From assembly GCF_050003625.1 (NCBI RefSeq), contig NC_134399.1, forward strand, positions 151,398,473 through 151,462,472: 64,000 bases of DNA, read 5' to 3'. Shown here in pieces: positions 11,384-23,909 of the stretch. How positions within the stretch are numbered: position 1 is the stretch's first letter; each line of letters begins with the position of its first letter. The stretch comes from Haematobia irritans (lineage: Eukaryota; Arthropoda; Insecta; Diptera; Muscidae). A program made the translations under genes and the position numbers. The notes beneath the pieces were generated by a model. It made no database searches. It was given only the letters and a program-made list of their open reading frames with translations, and was not told the origin of the DNA.

Positions 11384-12696
11384 AAAACTAAAATCATTGG
11401 ATGGTATATTCTTGGAAGATGTTGGCCGATGAAAAACCGATGAAGGGAACAACAAAGAAAAGTTTTCAGAAAACTTACATAGTGCAATCAATTAAACCAA
11501 AGTGCAACAATTCCTAAATCAAGAACTTCTGGATGAAAATGTGCATTACATCAATTTACATCCCGTCATCAGTTTGATATTTTGTGATTTCCTCTTGCTG
11601 GAATCTATTCTAACACACAAGCCAGCAAGTTCCTCGATAGTAATTATTTCAAATGCCAGCATATTAATGACACCAACATTATGGAGGAAATGGAATTATA
11701 CATGTAAAAATGTTTAAGATATTTAAAGTTGTATTCATAGTTTTATTTATTAATACGTTTAATAAGATAATTACATTTTGATTGGTATTATATTATTATT
11801 TTTATATATTATTAATGTTATTTTTAAGATTATTATATTTGTTAACGAAAAAAATAATAAAATTTACAAAATCCCTAGAAATTTAGTATTGACTTTCAGT
11901 TAGAACTAGGATTGACTTTCATACAAATTGTGGTTTGAATGTATTCGCAACAATGGTAATTTTTTATTTTTCTCACATTGAAAACTGTTTGAGAAATTAT
12001 TGAGTAGCGATGCATTTCAATTTGAGGATTACAATTGAGAAATTATTGCTATTGTGTTGAATTTTACAGTTGAGGGTAATGTCTGTTTTTTGTTGAGAAC
12101 GCGATTTTCTCAACAATTTCTCAACTTGAATATTACCCTAATCCTTTGAAAAAATGATTGAAAAATTATTGAATTTTAGTATTTTTCAAACATTTGTGTT
12201 TATTGGGAGGGTACGTGATAGTCCGATATCAGGTCGGAGTGGAGCGAAGGTGACTTCTTTTTAGTAAAGAACTTAAATTTACATGAAATTGGCAGCCAAC
12301 GTATAGGGTGCATCATATTCCAACATTTTAGCAAATGTTAATGTGGTAAAATTTTTTACTACTTTTGCTTTTTCCGATTTATTGGATGGGACACAGTAAT
12401 TCTTTGTATGTTATAATAGAGTGCTTAATTTTCAGATATCTTGAGGAGAAGGATACCTTTCCTTGACAAACCACACTTAAAATTCACAAGAAATATACAA
12501 GATTGTCCAACTACTTGAATACAGAACATTATTAAAAAAATTTGGAGGAAAGGGCACACCCTCTCCCGCCGTATTTGTACCTATAAACGAAAAATCAAGT
12601 AGTCCGTTTTATTTAAAAGAATTGAAATCTTTTCGAATTTGTTTTCAGCACGAAGGATATAGTTGACTAAGTTAACGCAAAATGTTCCTCCAAATA

Positions 12697-12736
12697 CGCT
12701 TCGGAAGGCGCAGCGAAGCGGGCCGGGTTACGCTAG
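12697..12736 (+). other. Helitron 3' terminal hairpin and CTAG end
   Basis: Stem CGCTTCG (12697-12703) pairs with CGAAGCG (12714-12720) across a 10-nt loop. CTAG at 12733-12736 abuts the host T. This is the expected transposition terminator structure of canonical Helitrons. Confidence 0.9.
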
Positions 12737-13472
12737 TTTTCTATAGAAATAAAATTTTGGCAAAATTTTCTATAGAAATAAAATTTTAGCAAGTTTTTCA
12801 ATAGAAATAAAATTTTTCTATAGAAATAAAATTTTGGCAAAAATTTCTATATAAATAAAATTTTGATAACGTTTTCTGTATCAATAAAATTTTAATAAAA
12901 TTCTCTATAGAAATAAAATTTTGACAACATTTTCTGTATCAATAAAATTTTAACAAAATTCTCTATAGTAATAAAATTTTGAGAAAATTTTCTATAGAAA
13001 TAAAATTTTGAGAAAATTTTCTATCGAAATAAAATTTTGAGAAAATTTTCTATAGAAAAAATTTTGGCAACATTTTCTATAGAAATAAAATTTTGAGAAA
13101 ATTTTCTATAGAAATAAAATTTTGACAAAATTTTCTATAGAAATAAAATTTTGACAAAATTTTCTGTGTCAATAAAAAATAAAAATTTTAACAAAATTCT
13201 CTATAGAAATAAAATTTTGAGAAAATTTACTATAGAAATAAAATGGTCCAAGACTGATTCACGGGAACCTGGCTAAGGGGTGGCCCTATTATACTGTCGC
13301 AGAATGTGTTCTTTGGAATGAGTCGAGTCCCAAAGTGTAAATTTACCTCGTCAATAGCAAACGCATTTTAAAATCACCAGTCCCTTCAGTACGTTTTGAG
13401 CTGAACTGTAACTGGTCCATATACGCCAGGGACTAGATCTATACCGGTTCTGTGGTTGATTCATTTCCCGTA

Positions 13473-14373
13473 CACGGAAAGAAAAAAAACGTTTGGAAAA
13501 CGTGTACCGAAAACGTTTTTCTTTTGTTAGAGTTTTTTGAATTGCTTCGAAAATTATACACTTTTATCACCAAAAAAAATCGTTTGTTACAAAATTTTTA
13601 TTTTTTCAATAAAAAAAGTTATTTTTGAACCAACAACCATTTCGTTTATATCAAACACTGTTCTTTTCTGACTTTAGGTCTTTAATAAGACACATTTTAC
13701 AGTTCATAGTAAAAATTTAATATAGTAGAATGTAATGTTGAATTTTTTTCGGAATCTTCCGACCATATCTGGAATATATGTAATAAAAAAAAAAATTGAT
13801 CGAAGCAGGAATCGAACCCACGATCCTTGGCATGCAAGTCGGACGTAGCAACCACTGATCCACGGTGCCCAACTAAATGTATTTTTCTGTTCAATAAACT
13901 TTGTTTAATCGGCTCGTGGGCGCCGCAAGCTATGCTATATAAATATAAGTTATATGGGTAATTGTCTATTGATGACAATAACGGCTACATAGCTCAGTGG
14001 ATAGTGTTTTGGCTTACAAATTGCATGATTCGCGGTTCGATTCTCCGTCCTGGCGAAAGGTAAAAAAAAAAATTAAAATTTATAAAATCGTATAATTTCT
14101 TCTACATTGTTTGTATTACAGAAACAGGTGCTAATAACTAAAAAACTTCGTGGAAGTGAGAAAGATGTGAGGGAAAATGCAATTAGCTAGAAAAACATTT
14201 TTTTGAGGTAGTCTTTATGAAATTGTTTTTACATCCTGGAAAAGAATAAACGTTTATCACAAAAAGTATATACGTTTCTTCCAAATACACTTCCTTTCAA
14301 CGAAAAGCAAATGAGAAACGAACTTTGTTTGTCTAAAATTTCGTTTGGGAGGAAAGAATTATTTTTTTGCGTG
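13473..14373 (-). mobile_element. tRNA-bearing MITE, copy 2
   Basis: It is flanked by TA at 13471-13472 and 14374-14375. Termini CACGGAAAGAAAAAA and (reverse complement) CACGCAAAAAAATAATTC are short, imperfect inverted repeats. Modules are in the opposite order to the other copies: a tRNA-like unit on the minus strand (13798-13870) and a second on the plus strand (about 13982-14060, A box TAGCTCAGTGG, B box GGTTCGATTCT). The length of 901 bp agrees with the family. Confidence 0.85.
13798..13870 (-). ncRNA. tRNA-like Pol III module in MITE copy 2
   Basis: Minus-strand A-box-like TGGATCAGTGG, CTTGCAT loop and B-box GGGTTCGATTC are followed by a T-run (A-run at 13785-13795 on the plus strand). 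It is homologous to the modules at 5645, 58347 and 61507. Confidence 0.5.
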
Positions 14374-14375
14374 TA

Positions 14376-15375
14376 GGGAGTTTTAGAATTTGAGACTCAT
14401 GAATGCACAAATTCGTTTTTTATTTGCAGACAGGTCTAGGCATAAGATGGGCTACGGCGTAATTTTTTCCATCGGGGTAAGTGGTTTTAGGTGTTATTCA
14501 TTGATAAGAGATAAATTCAACACTTGTGATATCCCATTGGAGTAAATAGTCTAAGAGAGCCAACAAATCGGCATGTCACTATACATAGCCTAACCTAGGT
14601 CTATAAAATAGATGATTCGATATGATCGTCATTCAGCATATCTCTATTTTTCAAATTATGCCGATTTAAATTTTAATATACTTATTTTTTTAATTTTACA
14701 TTAACGGAAAATTGCCTATTTCGAGAGTGAAACCCCATTTGCTTCCACCATGAATTATTGCAATTCGTCCACTCCCATACTCGACATCGAGCATATCTTT
14801 GCCATAAGTATGCACATTTACTACTCCCCACCCTTAAGGCAAGCCTTGACCATAAAACATTTTAATGGTCGAAAAACGACATTACCCCATATCCCGTTTT
14901 TTGTCGTGTTGAATAGCAATTGTTTTTATTTTCATTAAGTTTACTGGCTTTAGTTAAGACTCGCCATATCCTTTATAATACGACTAACCAAAGGCATTTT
15001 CAATCCTGCTTTTGTTTTCATAAGTTTTGTGAAAATTAAAACGTTTTGTAAATACAATCGCAATGGAACTAAAATGGGTTTATATTCAACTGAATGTGTA
15101 ATTGGTAAACATTATTGTTTTGTAAATAGTAATAAATTTAATTAATTTCAGTTCAATTTATGTTAATCAAAGTAATTGACGCAGTTGTCTACTTTAGCAT
15201 GTTGGGTAAAAATTAAACTCTAAATTCTATCTTTCGATAATCGAAAAAAAAAATTGGAACAGAAATAGGACTCGAACTGGAGCGATTTAACCTATTGAAT
15301 TAGATCAATAAGATATTGAATTAGTGGGAAAAAACTGCGAAATTTATTAAATTTCGTTCTTCTCAAAGAAGAAAA
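14376..15375. other. No gene recognised
   Basis: AT-rich sequence. No coding, RNA or repeat feature could be supported. Confidence 0.5.
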
Positions 15376-15718
15376 AATTAACTAATGGCGTTTTCTTTTC
15401 TTATGAAAAATGCGCACTTTTTTGCATTTTGGCCGGAAAATGTACTTTTTAGGTTCTTTTCTAAAAAACAGGCAAAAGTGCGAAAAGGCTTCGAATTCTG
15501 TTGTGAAAATAGTGCCACGCATAGAGGCAAATTACGGGCATTTTCAGCACTGCCAACAAACGTGAGTGCTGCGATTGCCCTGTTTCCTTCTTTGAATTCT
15601 TTTCTGCCCGCTGAAATGATAGCATTTTTTTAGGTTGCTGGTAACATTTTAAAAATGCGCATTCTGTACAGACAAAATGACGGCAAAGCACTTTTTTCAG
15701 AAAAGAAAACACCATAAG
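15376..15718. mobile_element. MITE with ~20-bp inverted ends
   Basis: Left CTAATGGCGTTTTCTTTTCT and right (reverse complement) CTTATGGTGTTTTCTTTTCT are inverted repeats enclosing about 340 bp. A secondary match (AATGCGCA on both sides) supports a fold-back origin. Two overlapping opposite frames inside are by-products. Superfamily unknown. Confidence 0.6.
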
Positions 15719-15754
15719 AGTGAAGAAAAATCATTGGAGCGAAATCATGACCAT

Positions 15755-16315
15755 CCCAGTAAAAAAGCGTCGCCAAAAAAGTAGTGAAAATGTACTTTTG
15801 GGATCCGGAATTTGTGTTGGCGCAGAAGCGATGAATTTAATATGGGCTTGTCATATGACGGATGTCCTCCATTTCAGTAGCCGTTGCACTGAATTTGCAT
15901 CACTTCTTAAGGTATGATGCGAATTCAGGGTTTTGGATGTGAATTAAGAAAATATGTGATATTTTGACAAATAAATAAATTTAAAAAAAATTTTATGATT
16001 TTTAATGCATTCTTACGCTTGTCTGGAACGTTTGACATCAAATATTTTCAAAAACTCGCAAGTTTTCTAGAATGGATTTAACATTTTTTTTCGGCAAAAT
16101 TTAAATAATTTGTATCATTTTATTAAATCTTAGTTGTTAACCTATTTGAAACAAAAATTTTAAAATTTCCATTAAAATTATAAAAAAAAGTTATAAAAAT
16201 TGCATCAAATGAACTTCCTGTACAGTTAAAATAAAGAACATCTTTGGGAGAACATTTTTGGAGGTGCTTTTAAAGTTGTGCCTTTAGAAGAACTTCCAAT
16301 TTTTTTTTTGCTGGG
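15755..16315. mobile_element. Probable MITE with CCCAG ends
   Basis: It begins CCCAGTAAAAAAGCG and ends TTTTTTTTTTGCTGGG, so the outermost ~12 bp are inverted repeats. The right-end motif (AACTTCCAATTT..TTTGCTGGGATG) recurs at about 40586-40616, which suggests a family. No coding. Confidence 0.45.
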
Positions 16316-16329
16316 ATGTTAACAATGAC

Positions 16330-17035
16330 GTTGTTTAATCTTACAATTTTAAGCTCCGAAACCGATTTACTTAAAATTTTGAGAGGACATAGATGGTGAT
16401 CATATGGAACAAGTTTTGGACTTTTGCGCGGGGAAGGGAGAGGAAGATCCTCCCTCTTCTTTCCCCAACTTTTTGAAAATTGGTCCTGAGTTATGCGATT
16501 CGCTTGATGTTTGAAGGTTGGGTTTGGCAACTAAATTAAAGTTAAAGTAAAATGTAACCCCTAAAAAGGGACCTCCCCATTGCCCGACATATTGAAAATT
16601 GGAGCTAAGTTCTCCGATTTGCTTGAAATATTCAGGGATGTTTGGGGGAGATGTCCAGACAAAGATCCCATACTTTACTTTGCCCGACTTTTTTTTAAGT
16701 ACAGTGAAAAATCTAAATTTCTCCCATTTATTTAAAATTTATAGATAACGTGGGGGAAGTTTATAAAGTTAATATTGGGTACCTAAGTTTTTGAGTTGCC
16801 CTCCACATTGCCCGAAAATTTAAAACTTGAAAGTTTACAGATTCTCTTGAAAGTTTCAGGAAAGTTTGAGGGTGACGTCTGGAAAAGGCCCTACCTTTTG
16901 TTATACAAATTGATAGAGGTATCTACACCAAGATCCTCTACGTTTTTCGATATTTGATCGGGTAAAGGGAAGGCAATATCTAAATATACTTAAAGAGAAA
17001 TTTAAACTTTTACAGAGAAATTTAAAGTTTTCCGA
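16330..17035 (+). mobile_element. Helitron internal-repeat fragment
   Basis: Repeated CGATTTACTTAAAA, GGACAAAGATCC and TTTGCCCGACTTTTT blocks match the interior of the Helitron at 8851. Neither Helitron terminus is present. The fragment ends where the HINE at 17036 begins. Confidence 0.65.
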
Positions 17036-19283
17036 TTTTTTATACCCTCCACCATAGGATGGGGGGGGTATATTAACTTTGTCATTCCGTTTGTAACACA
17101 TCGAAATATTGCTCTAGGACCCCATAAAGTATATATATTCTGGGTCGTGGTGAAATTCTGAGTCGATCTGAGCATGTCCGTCCGTCTGTTGAAATCACGC
17201 TAACTTCCGAACGAAACAAGCTATCGACTTGAAACTTGGCACAAGTAGTTGTTATTAATGTAGGTCGGATGGTATTGAAAATGGGCCATATCGGTCCACT
17301 TTTACGTATAGCCCCCATATAAACGGCCCCCCAAATTTGGCTTGCAGAGCCTATAAGAGAAGCATATTTCATCCGATCCGGCTGAAATATGGTACATAGT
17401 GTTGGTATATGGGCTCTAACACTTATGCAAAAATTGGTCCATATCGGCCAATAATTATATATAGCCCCCATATATAAACCGATCCCCCGATTTGATGTAG
17501 GTCGGATGGTATTGCAAATGGGCCATATCGGTCAACTTTTACGTATAGCCACCATATAAACGGATCCTCAGATTTGGCTTGCGGAGCCTCTTGGAGGAGC
17601 AAAATTCATCCGATCCGGCTGAAATTTGGTAAATGGTGTTAGTATATGGTCTCTAACAACCATGTAAAAATTGGTCCATATCGCTCCACTTTTACGTATA
17701 GCCCCCATATAAACGGACCCCCAAATTTGGCTTGTGATTGCTCTAAGAGAAGCAAATTTCATCCGATCCGGCTGAAATTTGGTACATGGTGTTAGTATAT
17801 GGTCTCTAACAACCATGCAAAAATTGGTCCATATCGGTCCACTTTTACGTATAGCCCCCATATAAACGGACCCCCAAATTAGGCTTGCGATTGCTCTAAA
17901 AGAAGCAAATTTCATCCGATCCGGCTGAAATTCGGTACGTGGTTTTAATATATGGTCTCTAACAACCATGCAAAAATTGGTCCATATCGGTTCATAATTA
18001 TATATAGCCCCCATATAAACCGATCCCCAGATTTGAACTCCGGAGCCTCTTAGAGGAGAAAAATTCATCCGATCCGGTTGAAATTTGGTACGTGGTATTA
18101 GTATATGGTCTCTAACAACCATGCAAAAATTGGTCCATATCGGTCCATAATTATATATAGCCCCCATATAAACCGATTCCCAGATTTGGTTTGCGGATCC
18201 TCTAAGAGAAGCAAATTTCATCCGATCCGACTGAAATTTGGTACATGATATTAGTATATAGTCTCTAAGAACCATTACAAAATTAGTACATATCAGTCCA
18301 GAATTATATATAGCCCCTATATAAACCGATCCCCAGATTTGAACTCCGGAGCCACTTGGACGAGCCAAATTCATCCGATTCGGTTTAAATTTGCAACGTG
18401 GTGTTAATATATGGCCGCTAATAACCATGCCAAAATTGGTTCATATCGGTCTATAGTTATATATAGCCGATCCCCTATCACACAAAAATTGGTCCATAGC
18501 GGTTCATAATCATGCTTGCCACTCGAGCAAAAATAATCTAGCAAAATTTGTCAAAATTTTATTCCTATAGAAAAGTTTGTCAAATTTTATTTCTATAGAA
18601 AATTTTGTCAAATTTTATTTCTATAGAAAATTTTGGCAAAATTTTATTTCTGTAGAAAATGTTGTCAAAATTTTAATTCTATAGAGAATGTTGTCAAAAT
18701 TTTAAATCTTTTGAAAATTTAGTAAAAATTTTATTTCTATAGAAAATTTTGTTAAAATCGTATTTCTACAAAAAAAAATTGTCCAAATTTTACTTCTATA
18801 GAAAATGTTGTCAAAATTTTATTTTGTCAAAATTTTATTTCTATAGAAAATTTTGTCAAACTTAATTATATACGTATTTAATCGACCATTTTAAGTTTAA
18901 TATATACCACGTATGGACTGCGTGGTATATATTACGGTATTAGGAAGTTTTAAGATACCTTGTCATCGGCAAAAGTTACCGCAACCCAAGTAAATCGATT
19001 GTGGATGACAGTCTTCAGTAGAAGTTTCTACGCAATCCATGGTGGAGGGTACATAAACTTCGGCCGAACTTACGGCCGTATATACTTGTTTAATTTAATA
19101 TATACTACGAATGACGTACTTACAATTTAGAGGACGGTGTTAGGAGGTTTTAAGATACCTTGCCATCGGCAAGCGTTACCGCAACTCAAGTAATTCGATT
19201 ATGGATGGCAGTGTTTATGTACCTCCATGGTGGAGGTACATAAGCTTCGGTCTGGCCGAACTTACGGCCGTATATACTTGTTT
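17036..19283 (+). mobile_element. HINE-like element with long 153-bp array
   Basis: The 5' end is TTTTTATACCCTCCACCATA, followed by CCCCATAAAGTATATATATT and GTCCGTCCGTCTG. The central array spans 17300-18480. On the minus strand it stays stop-free for 286 codons because the 153-bp unit is a multiple of three. A 29-bp minisatellite follows (18530-18860), then a 3' block with the GGCCGAA hairpin end and ACTTGTTT at ~19091. A second, tandem 3' block extends to 19283. Confidence 0.85.
19092..19283 (+). repeat. Tandem second copy of the HINE 3' terminal block
   Basis: About 190 bp from TTTAATATATACTACGAATG through CGGTCTGGCCGAACTTACGG to ACTTGTTT repeats the block at ~18895-19091 with modest divergence. 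The element therefore ends in two successive hairpin termini. Confidence 0.8.
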
Positions 19284-20149
19284 AATCTGAAATCTTTATT
19301 TATGTGTGTAGAAATAAAACAAATACATATTTACTAAATATCACACTTAGTTCAAATATCAAGTAAGCCAATCGTTTACATGGTATTTGTTTTTGTAGTG
19401 GTAGCATACCTTCAACTTAACATCAAATCACCATAAATATCCTTGACCTACTTGTATGTCTTTAGCCAAAGAAATGCAGTAATTAATGAAGAAGATATGT
19501 CATGATATCATTCCATTGCGACTAATTGTCTACGCTTATATCTGATTGAGTTCTCATTACATTGAATGTGATAACTCAAGGAGACCTCATCAATTCTATC
19601 CTGAATATGGTGAAAATTCCCAACATGTTCAACATATCATTGAGCGCATTTGGCATAACATACAAATTGTTAGAAGCTACAAATGCACACAGTTGGATGT
19701 GTTTCATGTGATGGGATGACATTCTCATGGGAAGTAAACAGGTAAACATAGGTTTCAATCAGTCAATACATCAATGATGAATGCATGCTGCAATTGTTCC
19801 AATTTATGATGAATGTGGCCATAGTAGACCACCAACTGAACCAATTGTAGGACTGACTAATGTCTGGGTTTCTATGACCATTCTTGAACAACTTTGGTTG
19901 ATTATGAACATCAGTCAATATTGAAGGATAAACTAGAGTGCAATACTTCGGGTCAGTGCATGAAACATGAAATATTGATTGAATTGAATACCCATGAGAG
20001 TAGGTATTACTACAGTTTTTAAATTGTATCATGAATTGTTCTTTAATTTAGAAGTCGTACATATTTTGCCTTTGATATGAAAGATTCTTAATTGAAGATG
20101 GGGTTATTTCTTTTATATAACCTAACCCTAAAGGAATATTTAGTCTTAG
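19284..20149. other. No gene recognised
   Basis: AT-rich, apparently low-copy sequence. Stop-free stretches reach 89 codons on the minus strand but lack recognisable motifs. Confidence 0.45.
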
Positions 20150-20151
20150 TA

Positions 20152-22457
20152 CACTGAAAAAACAGTGAACCCTTTTCCATTGCAAAATGAACTAAACTGT
20201 AGTAATATTGACCATGATTTAGCCCTTAAAATTTTTTTCAACATGTCTAGTTTATAATTCTCTTAAATTTTAGTTAATCCATAACATTGTATTTTAGTTC
20301 ATTTTTACAACACCATAAGATTTATATACCCCTACCAAGTTAAAAAGTCAGTATTATTTTCGTTTACTTGCTTATTTTGTGGGAAACCCGATAATAAAAA
20401 TTGGTTAACAGTCTCTTTAAAATGTCGACGACTAAACTATTTTTAAATCAATCATTCCACAGTACAGAGAAATTAAATAATTAAAGGAACAACAAACCGT
20501 TTTACTATTATGAAATTTTTCATACAATAAAATTAAACTTTCTTTAAGCAAAAGTACTTTATTATAACAACTTATGATGAAAGTTTTTAATACAATGTTT
20601 TTGTGAATAAAAATTATGAAAATGTAGAACAAGAAAGTAGTTTATTTTAACTCGCTTTTTGGACATTTTGACTTTTCCTTAGTTTTTTATTTATCGTAAA
20701 TATATTTTTCACACGTCTTACTGAAAAAATGGAAGGATTAATGAAAACTGTTAAAAATTAACATGTAATAAAATATAATTTTTTAGCTCTTTAAATTAGC
20801 TTGTAACTTACCATATTTGGGGGCATTTTATTAAATGGTGTAAGGAATTCAACTTTTCTTAGATAAACGTACCTCATAAACAATTAGAGAAATAATGAAT
20901 TAAGTAATATATTACTTCATAAAATTGTGTTGTTATCGATGTGAAGAACATAATACAATAAATATTCTTGTTAAAAGAAAGCCAAAGTTTTAGTATAAAA
21001 CTTACCAATTCTCTATTACAATGTACGCTGAGGTTAAAAAGTTATCGAAATTCATTTGGGGTTGCTCATAAATTAAATATTTTTTACAACAAAGAAAAAC
21101 ATGAAACTGGTTAAAAAAAAATAATAATAATAATTAGCAAATAATAATATACATAAAGAATATTATTTTTTAAAAGAAAACCACATTGAAAAAAGAACAC
21201 TTACCTATTTATGATTAAACTATACGCTGTGGTGTAACAAACAATTCTCCAAATTCATCTGGAGTTACTCTGAAATTGAATATTTATTTTTTACATTGAA
21301 TAATAAAAATTAAATTAGATAAAACAATTTCAGTATACTTTCCATTTCAGCATTTTTTCCTAAATATTGAACATTCTTAATAACTTTTTTCTAAGCTACC
21401 GATCATCACTTCGCCATTGTACACCTCATCGCTAAAATATTAATAACTTTCATTTAAAAGTTTTAATAAACAAACACCAATATATGTCTCAAAAAACCAA
21501 AATATTCCATACCTTTATATTCCCTTGTTACATACTTGCTAAAAAGGTGCAACAGCCCACGCCAACGCCAACTATACAACTGAAGCATGCCAAACAAAAC
21601 CAAGCAAAACCAAAACATTTCTACAACAACAAAAACACATGTGCCTTCATTGAAAACAACACCTCATCCAGACAAATAAACCATTCGCGAATAATAAACA
21701 CACAAACCACTGAAACAACAAAAATAAAAACAACCCCACGCTCAGATATACACAACATCCCCATCACTCTCTACCATTTCTCATTATTGCATTGCATGCT
21801 CTCACTCTCAAAAAAAATTTCAAGTAACATCATCTTTACATTAAACATATTCCACTTTGTCGAGAAAGATCTCTGTACTATGCATTAGTTCATCGCATCT
21901 GTCCACAATTTACTCTAAAAACAATACTCTTAAATGCATATTAGTATAAGAACGATGAAACGTTTAACTTAAAATTAGCAAAAACTTCATGAAATGATAT
22001 CTACCCATTTTTGACGAAAATGTCTATAAATTTAATTACATGTGAACTAAAAATATTTCATTGAGAAATGTTTTACCAACTATTATTAACTATAGGAATT
22101 GCCAGTAAGAAATTGCTATCCGCTTTCAAGTTCAATTTTCGTAAAAAATTATTTTCTCATACAAAAACTCTTTATAGTAAATTACACTTATTATTTAGAA
22201 AGTATTTTACATTTCATAAGTAGTTTTATAGTATGACGAAAGAATTATTAACTACCAGTTAAGAAAATTTTTAAGGAAATTTCCATCGTATTTTGTGGGC
22301 TATGAACTAAACGATTGCTACTTAAAATTTGTAAAATTTCCTTTCAAGTAGTTAATTTTCGTTAAAGATACGAAAAATGAACTAAAATTCTGGAAAATTC
22401 TTGTAATAAATTATTGTAAAAATCTTCTTAAATTTACGAGACACTTTTTTTTCTGTG
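20152..22457. mobile_element. Large TA-flanked MITE, family Z (2.3 kb)
   Basis: TA at 20150-20151 and 22458-22459 flank inverted ends CACTGAAAAAACAGTG and (reverse complement) CACAGAAAAAAAAGTG. The interior is very AT-rich with repeated GAACTAAA and TAAAATTT motifs. A distinct C/A-rich stretch at 21480-21890 carries a low-complexity 134-codon frame of Thr, Asn and Lys that I do not regard as a gene. Related copies are at 44116, 51481 and 54355. Confidence 0.6.
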
Positions 22458-22586
22458 TATACTATATAGATTAGATTTTTTTACGTGATCTATGGAAACA
22501 TTCACTTTTTTCAAATGAAGATTTCTGAGAAGAGGAAGAGATTGATTTTATATATACACAAGGTGGCTGATATGTAATGCAACACA

Positions 22587-23247
22587 CACTGAAAAAAATA
22601 TTGTCGTGAGGTCAAAGATTTCATGTCTTTAAAATACGAATATAAATTTTGCTTAGCATAGAAGACGCATTTCTCTAATATAAAGTTTTTTTTCCTTGTC
22701 CAAAAGTCGATAAACTTTTCACTGAAGTCGTATTGTCCTTAATAATAATTAAGTGATTTCACTTAAAAATGGGTATCATAACATGAAAGAAAAAATGTTT
22801 GGGCTAAGATCAATTTGACTTTAATAATTCAGAAAAATTCTTTACATTTAATGAAATTGTATTTAAATTTGTTGTCTTTTTGCATCTTGACTACAAAGCA
22901 TAAAATCGTTCAAATATAGGACATGGTTTTCAACACTTTATTTTAAAGACGTTTTTTACTTGAAACATATCATAATTTCTACTGAAAGTCGAGGCTTAAT
23001 TAGGAAAATAAAGTTGTCGTTAACTCGTTTTTAAAGGACTTTGATAGCATACGACGAAAAAAAGCTGAAAAAGCGAAAAATTAAAATTTGCTTCCTGGAA
23101 ACAAGTACACAAAACCCAAATTTAAAAGAGAATTGTGTCTTAAAATTATCCTTACTTGTATTCTCCGCGTCTTTGGCTCGGAATCAATACCAAAATTTTT
23201 AAAGTAAAGACAAAATCTTTGGAACCGGGCATGCTTTTTTTTCAGTG
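22587..23247 (+). mobile_element. MITE family Y, copy 1
   Basis: Ends are CACTGAAAAAAATATTG and (reverse complement) CACTGAAAAAAAAGCATG, 661 bp apart. Internal landmarks shared with other copies are CCAAAAGTCGATAAACTTTT, TTTACTTGAAACATA and TTGGCTCGGAATCAATA. Non-coding. Confidence 0.75.
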
Positions 23248-23909
23248 CAGTAAAGCGCAATATTCTTTTCATTATACACTGCGCCACACTGTATAATACA
23301 TTATACGTTAGTGTCAACACCCACGCTCAAACAAAAGTTTATTTGGATCCCCTAGTTCATTTAAGGATTTTGGTATTGATTCCGAGCCAAAAATGCGGTT
23401 TCTTTATAATAAAGCCATTTTAAAGAGACCTATATAGCTGTTTTCTTAACTTCAAAGAAAAAACTTCTTTATCATTGTGAAGATGTTTCCTTACCTTTGT
23501 GTGACTCCGTTCATGTCTCAGTAGTTTCAATAAAAGATTGTTTCGATAGGAATTTTGCTTTCATAGGAATTTGAAAAAAACTGAAAAAAAGAGGATTGAA
23601 ACCAGATTTGAAATTTCGTAATTTGGCTCCGCCAGAAGAAAAAATATATAACTTATAAAACAAAGAAAACGTATATATTAAAGAACTATTGGCTATATAC
23701 TAGATCGCATGGAGCTAAAACTATAAGAGAAAAAATTTACATTTTAGAAAAAAAAACTACCCGAGAGGATAATCCCACCACCATGCAATATATAGGCGAC
23801 CTTGAGCCTTTGGACCGTATAGAATACATGGGCCACATCGTGGGCATTGCTGGGATGTCTCTTCGTACATCAGATCCATCCATAACGAGATCAATTTGAA
23901 GACAGTGAG

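Larger units (their letters stand above)
10507..12207 (+). mobile_element. Nested 1.7-kb element with CCCAATAAACACA ends
   Basis: The left end CCCAATAAACACAGGATG and the reverse complement of the right end (CCCAATAAACACAAATG) are inverted repeats of at least 13 bp. The surrounding Helitron sequence joins sensibly across it. Inside are two related segments with intron-like sequences (10841-10905, 11320-11383) and a perfect 50-bp inverted repeat (11071-11179). A partial second copy is at 52584. The superfamily is not clear to me and no transposase frame is visible. Confidence 0.7.
8851..12736 (+). mobile_element. Non-autonomous Helitron, 3.9 kb
   Basis: It begins TCTATATATATAAAATTC directly after A and ends in CTAG directly before T. 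This is the classical Helitron 5'-TC/CTRR-3' pattern with A|T insertion. A 7-bp-stem hairpin (CGCTTCG/CGAAGCG) lies 12 nt before CTAG. The 5' part has a (GTTT)n tract near 8880, then decayed ~130-bp repeats built on CGATTTACTTGAAA, GGGGAGGGGGACC and GCCCGACTTTTT. No Rep or helicase motif is readable, so mobility would be in trans. A separate element (10507-12207) is nested within it. Confidence 0.85.
8500..13245 (-). repeat. AT-rich 29-bp minisatellite element, split by a Helitron
   Basis: The sequence opens with CACGGTTGCCACAGTTGGTAG and continues as degenerate ~29-bp units of the TTTCTATAGAAATAAAATTT type at 8630-8850. It resumes at 12737-13245 after the Helitron. The same unit fills the distal part of HINEs here (for example 34150-34850) and also stands alone at 29305 and 44640. 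Each unit is a near-palindrome around CTATAG. Confidence 0.7.

Noticed and set aside
21484..21888. 134-codon plus-strand frame rich in Thr, Asn, Lys and Gln
   Set aside because: Low complexity in a C/A-rich patch inside a MITE. No domain, and no good start context.
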